A program made the position numbers and the translations under genes. A stretch of 64,000 nucleotides of DNA, from positions 352,572 to 416,571 of the forward strand of contig NZ_FMCV01000004.1 in assembly GCF_900091565.1 (NCBI RefSeq), given 5' to 3'. The DNA is from Micromonospora marina. Lineage in GTDB: Bacteria; Actinomycetota; Actinomycetes; Mycobacteriales; Micromonosporaceae. Below, piece by piece: positions 44,493 through 52,975 of this stretch. How positions within the stretch are numbered: the stretch's first letter is position 1; every line of letters starts with the position of its first letter. A model generated the notes under the pieces. It did no database searches and was not told the DNA's origin. It saw nothing but the letters and a program-made list of their open reading frames with translations.

Positions 44493-44679
44493 GTCTCGCC
44501 CCTTGTGGTCGGGCCGGTCGATTGGACGCCGTGACGTTAGGAGCGGGCCGCAGGCCGGGGCATCGGTCCGGCGACGCACCGCCGTACCGCCGGAGGTGGA
44601 TCTTCGTCCGGGGTCATCCCTGCGATGTAGTCGCAGTGCACACCGTGGCCGATGCCCCGGCCGGCGTGCGGCGGCGAGA

Positions 44680-45942
44680 ATGTGGCTCGTGAGAGGCGTC
44701 GTGGCGACCGGACCGCTGCCGAGACCCGGCTGGCGGGCGCTGCTGCTCGACGCGGCGCTGGCGGCTGTGCTCGGGCTGGTGTGCTTCCAGGCCGCCACCG
44801 ACGACGTCGGCGTCCCGCCCCCGCCGTTGCCGCCGCCACTGCCGCTGCCGCCGTTGGCGGTCCCGCCGGAGGTGCAGCCGGCGCCGCCCGGGTCGACGCT
44901 CGGGGCGTTGCTGCTGGTCTTCGTCATGTGCGCGCCGCTGGTGCTGCGCCGCCGGTATCCGCTCGCGGTGCTCTGGGCGACGACGGCCGCCGCGTCACTG
45001 GTGCTGGTGACCGACGGGGACCGGCAGCCGGCCCTGTTCCCGTGCGTGGTGCTGACCTGCCTCGTCGCCGTCTACAGCGCGGCGGCGCACAGCCCGTACC
45101 GGCTGCCGGCGCTGGCGTCGGTCCCGGTGGTGGCGCTGCTCGCCCTGGGCCTGCGGGAGCTGATGGTGGTCACGGTGCCCGCGGACCGTCTTCCGTTCGT
45201 CGTGCTGGCCCCGCTGGTGGCCGCCGCGGGCGGCCACCACGTGTGGCGGCGACGGGCGGGCGAGGACCGGCAGCGGCTCACCGCCGAGGCCCGCGCCCAC
45301 GAGCAGGCGCTGCGCGACGCGGTCGCCGGTGAGCGGGCCCGCATCGCCCGCGAACTGCACGACGTCGTGACGCATCACGTCAGCGTGATGGTCATCCAGG
45401 CCGGCGCCGCCCGGACGGTGCTCGCCGCCGCACCGGATCAGGCACGGGAGGCGCTGCTCGCGGTCGAGTCGACCGGCCGGTCCGCGCTCACCGAGCTGCG
45501 GCACGTCATGGGCCTGCTGGCCGAGTCCGAACCGGACGACCCGGAGGACCCCCAGCCCGGCATCGACGACCTGCCCGACCTGGTCGCACGCATGCGTGAC
45601 GCCGGCGTGCCGGTGGGTCTGACCGTCTCGGGCGAGCGCCGGCCGGTCACCTCCGGTGTCGGGCTGACGGCCTACCGGGTGGTGCAGGAGGCGTTGACCA
45701 ACATGGTCCGGCACGCGCCGGGCGCCGCCGGCACCGTCGTCGTCGAGTACGCGCCGGAGAGGCTGCGGATCGAGGTCGGCAACACCGAGCCCGGCGTCCC
45801 GGCCGCGACCGGCACGACGGGCGGGCGCGGCCTGATCGGGCTGCGGGAGCGGCTCGCCGTCTACGGTGGGACGTTGCGCGCCGGCGCGCGGCCGGGCGCC
45901 GGCTACCACGTCGAGGCGCTGATCCCGTGGGAGGCGACATGA
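44680..45942 (+). CDS. two-component sensor histidine kinase (NarL-type, HisKA_3)
   Basis: A 420-residue kinase; I chose ATG 44680, though GTG 44689 or 44701 is possible. A membrane region with about five helices spans residues 15-190, including an odd Pro/Leu-rich loop (PPPPLPPPLPLPPLAVPP) between the first two. The dimerisation helix has phospho-acceptor His227 (ARELHDVVTHHVSVMV). The HATPase domain shows VVQEALTNMVRHA and GGRGLIGLRERL. It overlaps the response-regulator gene by four bases and is divergent from the ABC exporter, likely sensing a membrane stress or drug. Confidence 0.9.
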   Translation: MWLVRGVVATGPLPRPGWRALLLDAALAAVLGLVCFQAATDDVGVPPPPLPPPLPLPPLAVPPEVQPAPPGSTLGALLLVFVMCAPLVLRRRYPLAVLWATTAAASLVLVTDGDRQPALFPCVVLTCLVAVYSAAAHSPYRLPALASVPVVALLALGLRELMVVTVPADRLPFVVLAPLVAAAGGHHVWRRRAGEDRQRLTAEARAHEQALRDAVAGERARIARELHDVVTHHVSVMVIQAGAARTVLAAAPDQAREALLAVESTGRSALTELRHVMGLLAESEPDDPEDPQPGIDDLPDLVARMRDAGVPVGLTVSGERRPVTSGVGLTAYRVVQEALTNMVRHAPGAAGTVVVEYAPERLRIEVGNTEPGVPAATGTTGGRGLIGLRERLAVYGGTLRAGARPGAGYHVEALIPWEAT

Positions 45943-46607
45943 CGGTACGAGTGGTGGTCGCCGACGACCAGGCGCTGGTCCGTACCGGGTTCCGCATGAT
46001 CCTCACGGCCGGCGGGGTGGACGTGGTGGCCGAGGCGGCGACGGGCGCGGAGGCGGTGGACGCGGTGCGCCGCACCCGGCCCGACGTGGTGCTCATGGAC
46101 GTGCGCATGCCCGAGCTCGACGGTCTCGAGGCCACCCGCCGCATCCTCACCGGGGCCGTCGCGGCGCCACGGATCATCATCCTCACCACGTTCGACCTGG
46201 ACCAGTACGTCTACGCCGCGCTCGCCGCCGGGGCGAGCGGCTTCCTGCTCAAGGACGTGACGCCGGAACACCTGGTCGCGGCCGTACGCATGGTCCAGGA
46301 CGGGGACGCGCTGCTCGCGCCCGCGATCACCCGCCGCCTGGTGCGGCGCTTCGCCCGCCGTGACCCGCAGGCGGCGGCGGTGCACCGCGACCTGGCCACG
46401 CTGACCCGGCGCGAGACGGAGGTCCTGCGCCTGCTGGCCGGCGGGCTGAGCAACGCCGAACTCGCGGAGACGCTGCACCTGTCCGAGGCGACGGTGAAGA
46501 CCCACGTCGCCCGGATCCTGGCCAAACTCGGTCTGCGCGACCGGGTCCAGGCGGTGGTGGTCGCCTACGAGACGGGTCTCGTGAGTCCCGGTTCGCCGGA
46601 GGACTGA
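45939..46607 (+). CDS. NarL/LuxR-type response regulator
   Basis: A 222-residue regulator; ATG 45939 overlaps the kinase stop (ATGA). The receiver has the acidic pocket VVADDQ, phospho-acceptor Asp54 (LMDVRMP), Thr in ILTTFD and Lys in FLLKDVTPE. The HTH (about 155-215) shows LTRRETEVLRLLAGGLSNAELAETLHLSEATVKTHV. It pairs with the adjacent kinase. Confidence 0.95.
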   Translation: MTVRVVVADDQALVRTGFRMILTAGGVDVVAEAATGAEAVDAVRRTRPDVVLMDVRMPELDGLEATRRILTGAVAAPRIIILTTFDLDQYVYAALAAGASGFLLKDVTPEHLVAAVRMVQDGDALLAPAITRRLVRRFARRDPQAAAVHRDLATLTRRETEVLRLLAGGLSNAELAETLHLSEATVKTHVARILAKLGLRDRVQAVVVAYETGLVSPGSPED

Positions 46608-46634
46608 CCGGTCCGGCGACGGCCGGCAACGTGC

Positions 46635-46964
46635 TCAGGTGATCAGCAGCGCCCCGACGACGATCAGCGGCACCGAGACGAACAGGAAGATGCCGACGCC
46701 GGTGAGCACCCGCCCGCCGCCGCCGTCCTCCCGCTCGGGCGCCAGGCCGAACGTGGACCGGGCCGGCAGCATGCCGATGCGGCTCAGCGTCAGGTCACCG
46801 GTCATCCCGATCACGGCACCGACGATCATGAACGCCACTCCCACCCGGTGCGTGAAGTCGCCGCCGCCGACGGCCACCCAGATGCCGACCGCCGCGGCGA
46901 TCACCACCGCGGCGATCACGAAGAGCACCAGCGCCTCCCGCAGACCCCGCACCACCGTCGACAT
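46635..46964 (-). CDS. small membrane protein, function unknown
   Basis: A 109-residue protein with start ATG 46964. Three hydrophobic helices are visible: LVLFVIAAVVIAAAVGIWVAV, VAFMIVGAVIGMTGDL and VGIFLFVSVPLIVVGALL. A short loop holds Arg, Pro and Gly. I know no function; it is convergent with the response-regulator gene. Confidence 0.7.
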   Translation of the reverse strand: MSTVVRGLREALVLFVIAAVVIAAAVGIWVAVGGGDFTHRVGVAFMIVGAVIGMTGDLTLSRIGMLPARSTFGLAPEREDGGGGRVLTGVGIFLFVSVPLIVVGALLIT

Positions 46965-47096
46965 GTGCGCCCTCCCTCGGACCCGGGGTCGTCCCGAGTC
47001 GTGGGACATTCTGCCGCGTCTATGCAACGGCGCGCAGCCCGTGTGTCGCCGGTCCGGCGCGGTTATCCCCGGCCGGGCCCGGGTACCGGGAGCCGC

Positions 47097-47828
47097 ATGG
47101 CGGAGATGGCATCGCTCTGGATCGTCCGGCACGGCGAGAGCACGGCGAACGTCGCGGCCACGGCGGCCGAGACGTCCGGCGCCGAGCTGATCGACCTCAC
47201 CCACCGCGACGCGGACGTACCGCTGTCGGCTACCGGTGAGGAGCAGGCACAGGCGACCGGCCGCTGGCTGGCCGGGCTGCCGGACTCGCAACGGCCGGAC
47301 GTGGCGGTGGTGTCGCCGTACCTGCGGGCGGTCCGGACGGCCGAGTTGGCGCTCGACGGCACCGGGATCCCGACGAGCGTCGACGAGCGGCTGCGCGACC
47401 GGGAGCTGGGCGTCCTCGACGGGCTCACCGCCCACGGCGTGACCCGGCGCTACCCGGAGGAGGCGCAGCGGCGTACCCGGCTCGGCAAGTTCTACTACCG
47501 GCCGCCCGGCGGCGAGTCCTGGACCGACGTGGCGCTGCGGCTGCGGGCGCTGCTGGGCGACCTGCGCCGCGACCACGACGGGGGCCGGGTGCTGCTGTTC
47601 GGCCACGACGCGCTGGTCTTCCTGCTGCGCTACCTGGTGGAGGGGCTCACCGAGGCGGAGCTGATGGCGTTGACCCGCGAGCACGTGATCGCCAACTGCT
47701 CGGTCACCGGCTGGCACGCCGACGACTCCGGCCGGCTCGTGCCGGACGTGTTCAACGACGTCACCCACCTGCACCGCCAGGGGGCGACACCCACCAGGGA
47801 GGACGAGGTCCATGCCGAGCCGGTCTGA
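47097..47828 (+). CDS. histidine phosphatase family protein
   Basis: A 243-residue protein starting ATG 47097 after GGGAG. The RHG motif is WIVRHGEST, and the second catalytic His lies in LLFGHDALVF; the catalytic Glu is probably in RDRELGVLDG. This is the phosphoglycerate-mutase-like superfamily, which hydrolyses phosphate esters. Its 3' end overlaps the NAD(P)HX dehydratase gene by 17 bases, suggesting co-expression, perhaps in nucleotide-cofactor housekeeping (inference). Confidence 0.9.
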   Translation: MAEMASLWIVRHGESTANVAATAAETSGAELIDLTHRDADVPLSATGEEQAQATGRWLAGLPDSQRPDVAVVSPYLRAVRTAELALDGTGIPTSVDERLRDRELGVLDGLTAHGVTRRYPEEAQRRTRLGKFYYRPPGGESWTDVALRLRALLGDLRRDHDGGRVLLFGHDALVFLLRYLVEGLTEAELMALTREHVIANCSVTGWHADDSGRLVPDVFNDVTHLHRQGATPTREDEVHAEPV

Positions 47829-48675
47829 CGTGATCACCCCCGCGCTGCTGCGGGACTGGGCGCTGCCGGTGCCCACCGGCGGTAAGGAGGCGCGCGGCAC
47901 CGTGCTGGTGGTCGGCGGTTCCCGGTTCACCCCCGGCGCGGTGCTGCTGGCCGGGGTGGCCGCGCTGCGTGCCGGGGCCGGCGTGCTCCAACTCGCCGCG
48001 GCCGAGTCGACGGCCCCGTCGCTGAGCATCCAGGTGCCCGAGGCGCTCGTGATCGGCCTGCCGGAGACCGACGACGGCGCGGTACGCGGCGACCCGGGCG
48101 ACCTGCTCGGCGGGCTGGTCGCCGACGCGGACGTGGTGGCCGTCGGCCCCGGCCTGAAGGACATCGACGCCACCGGGGAGCTGCTGCGCCTGGTCCTGGA
48201 CGCGGCCGGGCGGGAGACCGCGCTGGTGCTCGACGCGTACGCGCTCGGTGCGCTCAGCCACGCGCCGGATCTGCTGGTCGGGTCCGGCCGCAAGGTGGTG
48301 CTCACGCCCAACCTGACCGAGGCCCAGCACCTGCTGGGCCGCGATCCGGGCGACGACCTGGACGCCGAGGCGGTGGAACTGGCCGGCCGGTACGACGCGG
48401 TCGTGTCGCTGTACGGGCACATCGCGACGCCGGACGGCCGGGCCTGGCGGGAGGAGAGCGGGGACGCCGGGCTGGGCACCTCGGGCAGCGGCGACGTGCG
48501 CTCCGGGCTGCTCGCGGGCCTGCTCTCCCGGGGTGCCGACCCGGCGCAGGCGGCCTGCTGGGCGGCGTTCGCGCATGCGGTGAGCGGGCAGCGGCTGGTC
48601 CCCCGGTACGGGCGGATCGGCTTCCTCGCCCGGGAGCTGCTGGACGAGATCCCCTACACGATCGCCACCGTCTGA
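47812..48675 (+). CDS. nnrD: ADP-dependent NAD(P)H-hydrate dehydratase
   Basis: A 287-residue ribokinase-fold enzyme that dehydrates damaged NADHX/NADPHX at the cost of ADP. Visible are GTVLVVGGSRFTPGAVLLAG, VVAVGPGL, LTPNLTEAQHLLG and the phosphate loop GTSGSGDVRSGLLAGLL. Many bacteria carry it fused to or beside the epimerase NnrE, which is not present here. ATG 47812 lies inside the phosphatase gene. Confidence 0.9.
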   Translation: MPSRSDVITPALLRDWALPVPTGGKEARGTVLVVGGSRFTPGAVLLAGVAALRAGAGVLQLAAAESTAPSLSIQVPEALVIGLPETDDGAVRGDPGDLLGGLVADADVVAVGPGLKDIDATGELLRLVLDAAGRETALVLDAYALGALSHAPDLLVGSGRKVVLTPNLTEAQHLLGRDPGDDLDAEAVELAGRYDAVVSLYGHIATPDGRAWREESGDAGLGTSGSGDVRSGLLAGLLSRGADPAQAACWAAFAHAVSGQRLVPRYGRIGFLARELLDEIPYTIATV

Positions 48676-48822
48676 CGATCGACTTCACGGGCGCGCGGGA
48701 CGTGTAACACCCGGGGGCGCGGCGGCGCTGGTCCGGGCGAGGCCGGTACTTCGCCGTGCCTCCGCCCGGACCGCAGCCCGTTCAGGGGTGCGGTCCACCC
48801 GCACGAACCCCTGGGAGTCTGT

Positions 48823-50307
48823 GTGAACAATCTCCGTCGCAAGACACTCGCCGCGGCGTCCGCGGTGACGCTCGGCGCCGGGCTCGCCCTCACCGGCGGC
48901 ATGTTGCCGGCCGCGGCCGCCGGACCGGAGACCTCGTATCTGGTGCTCGCCCCGCAGGGCAACGGCACCGCCAAGGCCGCCGCCCGGGTGGCGGCCGCCG
49001 ACGGCACCGTGGTGGCGGCGTACGACAAGATCGGCGTGCTGGTCGTGCGCTCGTCCGCCCCGGACTTCGTCACCCGGGTGGCGGGCGCCGGCGTCGAGTC
49101 GGTCGCCTCCACCGCCGGCCTGGGCACCGCCCTGGACGAGGGCGAGACGGTCGAGGTGCCGGCCGCCGCCGTCGCCGCGGCCACCGGCGACCCGACCGCC
49201 GAGCCGCTCTACAACCTTCAGTGGGACATGGACCAGATCCGCGTCCCGCAGGCGCACGCGGTGACCGGCGGCAGCCCGTCGGTCGTGGTGGGTGTGCTGG
49301 ACAGCGGCATCTCCAGCAGCCACCCGGACCTGGCGACCCAGATCGCCAGGGACAAGAGCGCCTCCTGCGTCGGCGGTGTCCCGAACACCGCCGAGGCCTC
49401 GTGGAACCCCACCACCAGCGACCACGGCACCCACGTGGCGGGCACCATCGCCGCCGCCGTCAACGGCGCCGGGGTCACCGGCGTCGCCCCGGGTGTGAAG
49501 GTCGCCGCCGTCAAGGTGGTCAACGACGACGGCTACATCTTCCCGGAGGCCGCGGTCTGCGGGTTCATGTGGGCCGCCGAGCACGGCTTCCAGCTCACCA
49601 ACAACAGCTACTACATCGACCCGTGGCAGCTGAACTGCCGCAACGACGCCCGCCAGCGCCCGGTGTGGAAGGCCGTGCAGCGGGCCCTGCGCTACTCGCA
49701 GTCCCAGGGCGTGCTGCACGTCTCGTCGGCCGGCAACTCGAACTGGGACCTGGCCCACAAGATCACCGACACCGGCAGCCCGAACAACGGCACGCCGGAG
49801 GACCGCGAGAACCTCACCAACGCCTGCCTGGTCCTACCGGCCGAGGCGCCGGGCGTGGTGACGGTCGCCGCGGTCGGCCCGACCGGTGAGAAGAGCTACT
49901 ACTCCTCGTACGGCCAGGGCGTGATCGACGTGACCGCGCCGGGTGGCGACACCCGGTTCCGGACCCGGGGCGCGGTCTCGACGTCCGCCGACGGCATCCT
50001 GTCCACCACCTTCAACACCGCCACCCGCACCAACGGGTGGGGCTACAAGCAGGGCACCTCGATGTCCAGCCCGCACGCCACCGGCGTCGCGGCGCTGGCG
50101 CTGTCCGCGCACCCGGGCATGAACCCCGGCCAGCTGGCCTCGTTCCTGGAGCGCGGGGCGGTGGCGAAGTCCTGCCCGTCGGGCGTCTACAACCCGGTGC
50201 CGCTGATCCCGGCGGGCCCGAACGCGTACGACGCGACCTGCTCCGGCGGGAACCGCAACGGGTTCTACGGCGCCGGCGTCGTGGACGCGTACAACGCGGT
50301 GAAGTAA
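48823..50307 (+). CDS. secreted subtilisin-like serine protease (S8)
   Basis: A 494-residue exported protease, GTG 48823 after GGGAG. Signal peptide about 1-33, an I9-type prodomain to about 120 (SYLVLAPQGNGTAKAAARVA), then the catalytic domain with Asp160 (VLDSG), His201 (SDHGTHVAG) and Ser413 (GTSMSSPHATG). No P-domain or C-terminal anchor is seen. It should mature by self-cleavage outside the cell and act in nutrient acquisition or processing. It is a single gene followed by a strong terminator. Confidence 0.95.
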   Translation: MNNLRRKTLAAASAVTLGAGLALTGGMLPAAAAGPETSYLVLAPQGNGTAKAAARVAAADGTVVAAYDKIGVLVVRSSAPDFVTRVAGAGVESVASTAGLGTALDEGETVEVPAAAVAAATGDPTAEPLYNLQWDMDQIRVPQAHAVTGGSPSVVVGVLDSGISSSHPDLATQIARDKSASCVGGVPNTAEASWNPTTSDHGTHVAGTIAAAVNGAGVTGVAPGVKVAAVKVVNDDGYIFPEAAVCGFMWAAEHGFQLTNNSYYIDPWQLNCRNDARQRPVWKAVQRALRYSQSQGVLHVSSAGNSNWDLAHKITDTGSPNNGTPEDRENLTNACLVLPAEAPGVVTVAAVGPTGEKSYYSSYGQGVIDVTAPGGDTRFRTRGAVSTSADGILSTTFNTATRTNGWGYKQGTSMSSPHATGVAALALSAHPGMNPGQLASFLERGAVAKSCPSGVYNPVPLIPAGPNAYDATCSGGNRNGFYGAGVVDAYNAVK

Positions 50308-50321
50308 CCCAGACCCGCGTG

Positions 50322-50353
50322 GACCGGGCCCGGCGATCACGCCGGGCCCGGTC
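50322..50353 (+). terminator. intrinsic terminator of the S8 protease gene
   Basis: GACCGGGCCCGGCG pairs perfectly with CGCCGGGCCCGGTC around an ATCA loop, 14 bases after the stop, and is followed by TGTTTGT. Confidence 0.9.
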
Positions 50354-50412
50354 TGTTTGTCCTGGTCGGGCACCGGGTAGGGGGCACCGTCAGCCGACTT
50401 AGGAGGTAACCG

Positions 50413-50913
50413 GTGTCCACCGACGCGATCGTCCTGCTCAAGGAGGACCACAAGGAGATCCGCCGCCTGTTCAAGGCCTTCCAGGAGGCCGAGGAGGGGC
50501 CGGCGAGCAAGCGCGGGAAGATCGTCGGGCAGATCCTCGAAGCTCTGACGGTGCACACCTACCTGGAGAACGAGGTGATGTACCCGGAGGTCCGCAAGCT
50601 GGTGCCCGACGTCGAGGACGACATCCTGGAGTCGTACGAGGAGCACCACGTCGCGGACGTGCTCTGCTTCGAGCTGTTCACCATGGACGCCGACGACGAG
50701 CGCTTCAACGCCAAGACGACGGTGCTGATCGAGAACGTGTCGCACCACATCGAGGAGGAGGAGCAGGAGTGGTTCCCGAAGGTCCGCGAGGCGCTCGGCC
50801 GTAACCAGCTCCAGGAGATCGGCCAGCGGATGCTCGACCTGCGGCCGAAGGCTCCGAAGACCCCTACCGCCCCGGAGGCGCTGAAGAAGTCGCTGGACGC
50901 CGTGGTCGCCTGA
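50413..50913 (+). CDS. hemerythrin HHE-domain protein
   Basis: A 166-residue cytoplasmic four-helix protein starting GTG 50413 after GGAGG. The di-iron ligands are visible: His in LKEDHKEI, His and Glu in HTYLENEVMYPE, His in EEHHVAD and His and Glu in SHHIEEEEQEWFP. Such proteins sense or store O2 or NO-related species. A Pro/Lys-rich tail follows residue 140. It is bracketed by terminators, so it is transcribed alone. Confidence 0.92.
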   Translation: MSTDAIVLLKEDHKEIRRLFKAFQEAEEGPASKRGKIVGQILEALTVHTYLENEVMYPEVRKLVPDVEDDILESYEEHHVADVLCFELFTMDADDERFNAKTTVLIENVSHHIEEEEQEWFPKVREALGRNQLQEIGQRMLDLRPKAPKTPTAPEALKKSLDAVVA

Positions 50914-50920
50914 CAGCACC

Positions 50921-50971
50921 CCGACGCGAGCGGGACCGCCCCTTCTTCCGGGGCGGTCCCGCTCGCGTCGG
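50921..50971 (+). terminator. very strong hairpin after the hemerythrin gene
   Basis: A perfect 22-bp stem starting CCGACGCGAGCGGGACC with a 7-base loop TTCTTCC. Further pairing AGCAC/GTGCT extends it with a two-base bulge. It begins seven bases after the stop. Confidence 0.85.
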
Positions 50972-51096
50972 TGCTCAGTCGCCCGAGCCGGGCTCGGCCA
51001 TCTCTCGCCCGGGCCGGGTCGAGGCCGGCCCCCCAGGTGTGCCCCGGGACGGGCGGCCCAGCCCCGCAGGTCCCGGCCGGGCCGGTAGGATCGGCA

Positions 51097-51178
51097 CCGG
51101 GCCGTGACTGGCGCGTGGAGATGGAGCACCATCGGGGAGCGGCCTCGTCATGAGGACGCATGCCGAGCGCCTGGGCCT
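51097..51178 (+). promoter_or_regulatory. ZTP riboswitch (pfl motif) of glyA
   Basis: The two conserved strands of the pfl RNA are present: GGGCCGTGACTGGCG at 51099-51113 and GCGCCTGGGC at 51167-51176, joined by a variable stem-loop region. It lies directly before the glyA ribosome site. ZTP/ZMP, which build up when 10-formyl-tetrahydrofolate is short, bind this aptamer and increase expression of one-carbon genes; glyA is a known target. A possible -10 TAGGAT is at 51086-51091. Confidence 0.85.
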
Positions 51179-51201
51179 TCCGCACGTCACCTGGAGGTCG
51201 C

Positions 51202-52638
51202 ATGTCGCGCAACGCCGAGTCCACCGCCTTCCGCAGCGCGCTTGAGGTCGTCCGCGGCGTCGAGCCGCGCGTGGCCGACGCCATCGCCGCGGAACTGGCC
51301 GACCAGCGCGAGTCGCTCAAGCTCATCGCCAGCGAGAACTACGCCTCCCCGGCGACGTTGCTGGCAATGGGCAACTGGTTCAGCGACAAGTACGCCGAGG
51401 GCACGGTCGGGCGCCGGTTCTACGCCGGCTGCCAGAACGTCGACACCGTCGAGGCGCTCGCCACCGAGCACGCCCAGGAGCTGTTCGGCGCGTCCCACGC
51501 GTACGTGCAGCCGCACTCGGGCATCGACGCCAACCTGGTCGCGTTCTGGGCGGTCCTGGCCGACCGGGTCGAGTCCCCCGCGCTGCGCAAGGCGCAGGCG
51601 CGGCAGGTCAACGACCTCACCGAGGCCGACTGGTTCGCGCTGCGCCGTGAGCTGGGCAACCAGCGGATGCTCGGCATGTCGCTGGACGCCGGCGGGCACC
51701 TCACCCACGGCTTCCGGCCGAACATCTCCGGCAAGATGTTCGACCAGCGCAGCTACGGCACCGACCCGGCCACCGGCCTGATCGACTACGACCGGGTGGC
51801 CGAGGCGGCCCGCGAGTTCAAGCCGCTGATCCTGGTCGCCGGTTACTCCGCGTACCCGCGGAAGGTCAACTTCCGGATCATGCGGGAGATCGCCGACTCG
51901 GTCGGCGCCACGTTCATGGTCGACATGGCCCACTTCGCCGGGCTGGTCGCCGGCAAGGTCTTCACCGGCGACTTCGACCCGGTGCCGCACGCGCACATCG
52001 TCACCACCACCACGCACAAGTCGCTGCGCGGCCCGCGTGGCGGCATGGTGCTCTGCGGGCCGGAGCTGGCCGACCAGGTGGACCGGGGCTGCCCGATGGT
52101 GCTCGGCGGACCGCTGCCGCACGTGATGGCCGCGAAGGCGGTAGCGCTGGCCGAGGCACGCCGCCCCGACTTCGCCGACTACGCCCAGCGGATCGTGGAC
52201 AACGCGCAGGCGCTCGCCGACGGGCTGCTGCGCCGGGGCGCGACGCTGGTCACCGGCGGCACCGACAACCACCTGGTACTCATCGACGTGTCCGGGTACG
52301 GCCTGACCGGTAGGCAGGCCGAGCAGGCGCTGCTGGACTCGGGCATCGTCACGAACCGCAACTCGGTGCCGCAGGACCCGAACGGCGCCTGGTACACCTC
52401 CGGCATCCGGATCGGCACCCCGGCGCTGACCACGCGTGGGCTCGGCGCCACCGAGATGGACGCCACCGCCGAGCTGATCCACACCGTGCTCAGCCAGACC
52501 ACGCCCGGCACCGGCCCGGACGGCGCGCCGTCGAAGGCGAAGTACGTGCTGGACCCGGCGGTCGCCGAGTCCGTCGGCAAGCAGGCCGCCGACCTGCTCA
52601 CGCCGTTCCCGCTCTACCCCGCGGTCGACCTGGGCTGA
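51202..52638 (+). CDS. glyA: serine hydroxymethyltransferase, long actinobacterial form
   Basis: A 478-residue PLP enzyme; standard bacterial GlyA is about 420. The start ATG at 51202 follows GGAGG. Visible are [39 protein letters not shown] and the PLP-binding Lys273 ([14 protein letters not shown]). An insertion of about 45 residues follows position 125 ([20 protein letters not shown]), as in the longer actinobacterial subgroup. It interconverts Ser and Gly and makes 5,10-methylene-tetrahydrofolate. The ZTP riboswitch upstream ties its expression to folate status. Confidence 0.95.
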   Translation: MSRNAESTAFRSALEVVRGVEPRVADAIAAELADQRESLKLIASENYASPATLLAMGNWFSDKYAEGTVGRRFYAGCQNVDTVEALATEHAQELFGASHAYVQPHSGIDANLVAFWAVLADRVESPALRKAQARQVNDLTEADWFALRRELGNQRMLGMSLDAGGHLTHGFRPNISGKMFDQRSYGTDPATGLIDYDRVAEAAREFKPLILVAGYSAYPRKVNFRIMREIADSVGATFMVDMAHFAGLVAGKVFTGDFDPVPHAHIVTTTTHKSLRGPRGGMVLCGPELADQVDRGCPMVLGGPLPHVMAAKAVALAEARRPDFADYAQRIVDNAQALADGLLRRGATLVTGGTDNHLVLIDVSGYGLTGRQAEQALLDSGIVTNRNSVPQDPNGAWYTSGIRIGTPALTTRGLGATEMDATAELIHTVLSQTTPGTGPDGAPSKAKYVLDPAVAESVGKQAADLLTPFPLYPAVDLG

Positions 52639-52650
52639 CAGTCGTGACGG

Positions 52651-52684
52651 CGGCGCCCCGGGAGGACGATCTCCCGGGGCGCCG
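52651..52684. terminator. bidirectional terminator after glyA
   Basis: CGGCGCCCCGGGAG and CTCCCGGGGCGCCG form a perfect 14-bp stem with a GACGAT loop between convergent genes. Confidence 0.85.
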
Positions 52685-52696
52685 TTGCGAAGGGGG

Positions 52697-52948
52697 TCAG
52701 CTCAGCGGGCGCTTCAGGTGGTAGCGGTGGACCTCGGTGCTGCCCTGCACGTTGTTCACGTCCTCGGCGGCGGAGACCAGTTCCCAGCCCTCCCGGCCGA
52801 CCCGGTTGAGGTGCGCGACCGCGGTGTCGCCGTACGCGGTCACGTCGGTGCGTGACCCGTCCGGGCCATACCACACGAACGAGACGTGGAAATTGCGACC
52901 CTGACCCTGATACCGACGAACGAGCAACGCGTACTCCCAGGCAACCAT
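52697..52948 (-). CDS. small DUF4177-like protein
   Basis: An 83-residue protein. WEYALLVRRY at the start and HLNRVGREGWELVSA in the middle match the small beta-rich DUF4177 fold (WEY ... LN..G..GWELV). No motif for catalysis. It lies 27 bases past the stop side of the aminotransferase gene, but on the far side, so it is a separate unit. Confidence 0.65.
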   Translation of the reverse strand: MVAWEYALLVRRYQGQGRNFHVSFVWYGPDGSRTDVTAYGDTAVAHLNRVGREGWELVSAAEDVNNVQGSTEVHRYHLKRPLS

Positions 52949-52975
52949 TCGTCCATTATCAACAGACGACCGGAG

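Noticed and set aside
44815..44870. CCG/CTG microsatellite
   Set aside because: It lies in frame within the histidine-kinase gene, where it encodes a Pro/Leu-rich loop; kept as a protein feature, not a repeat.
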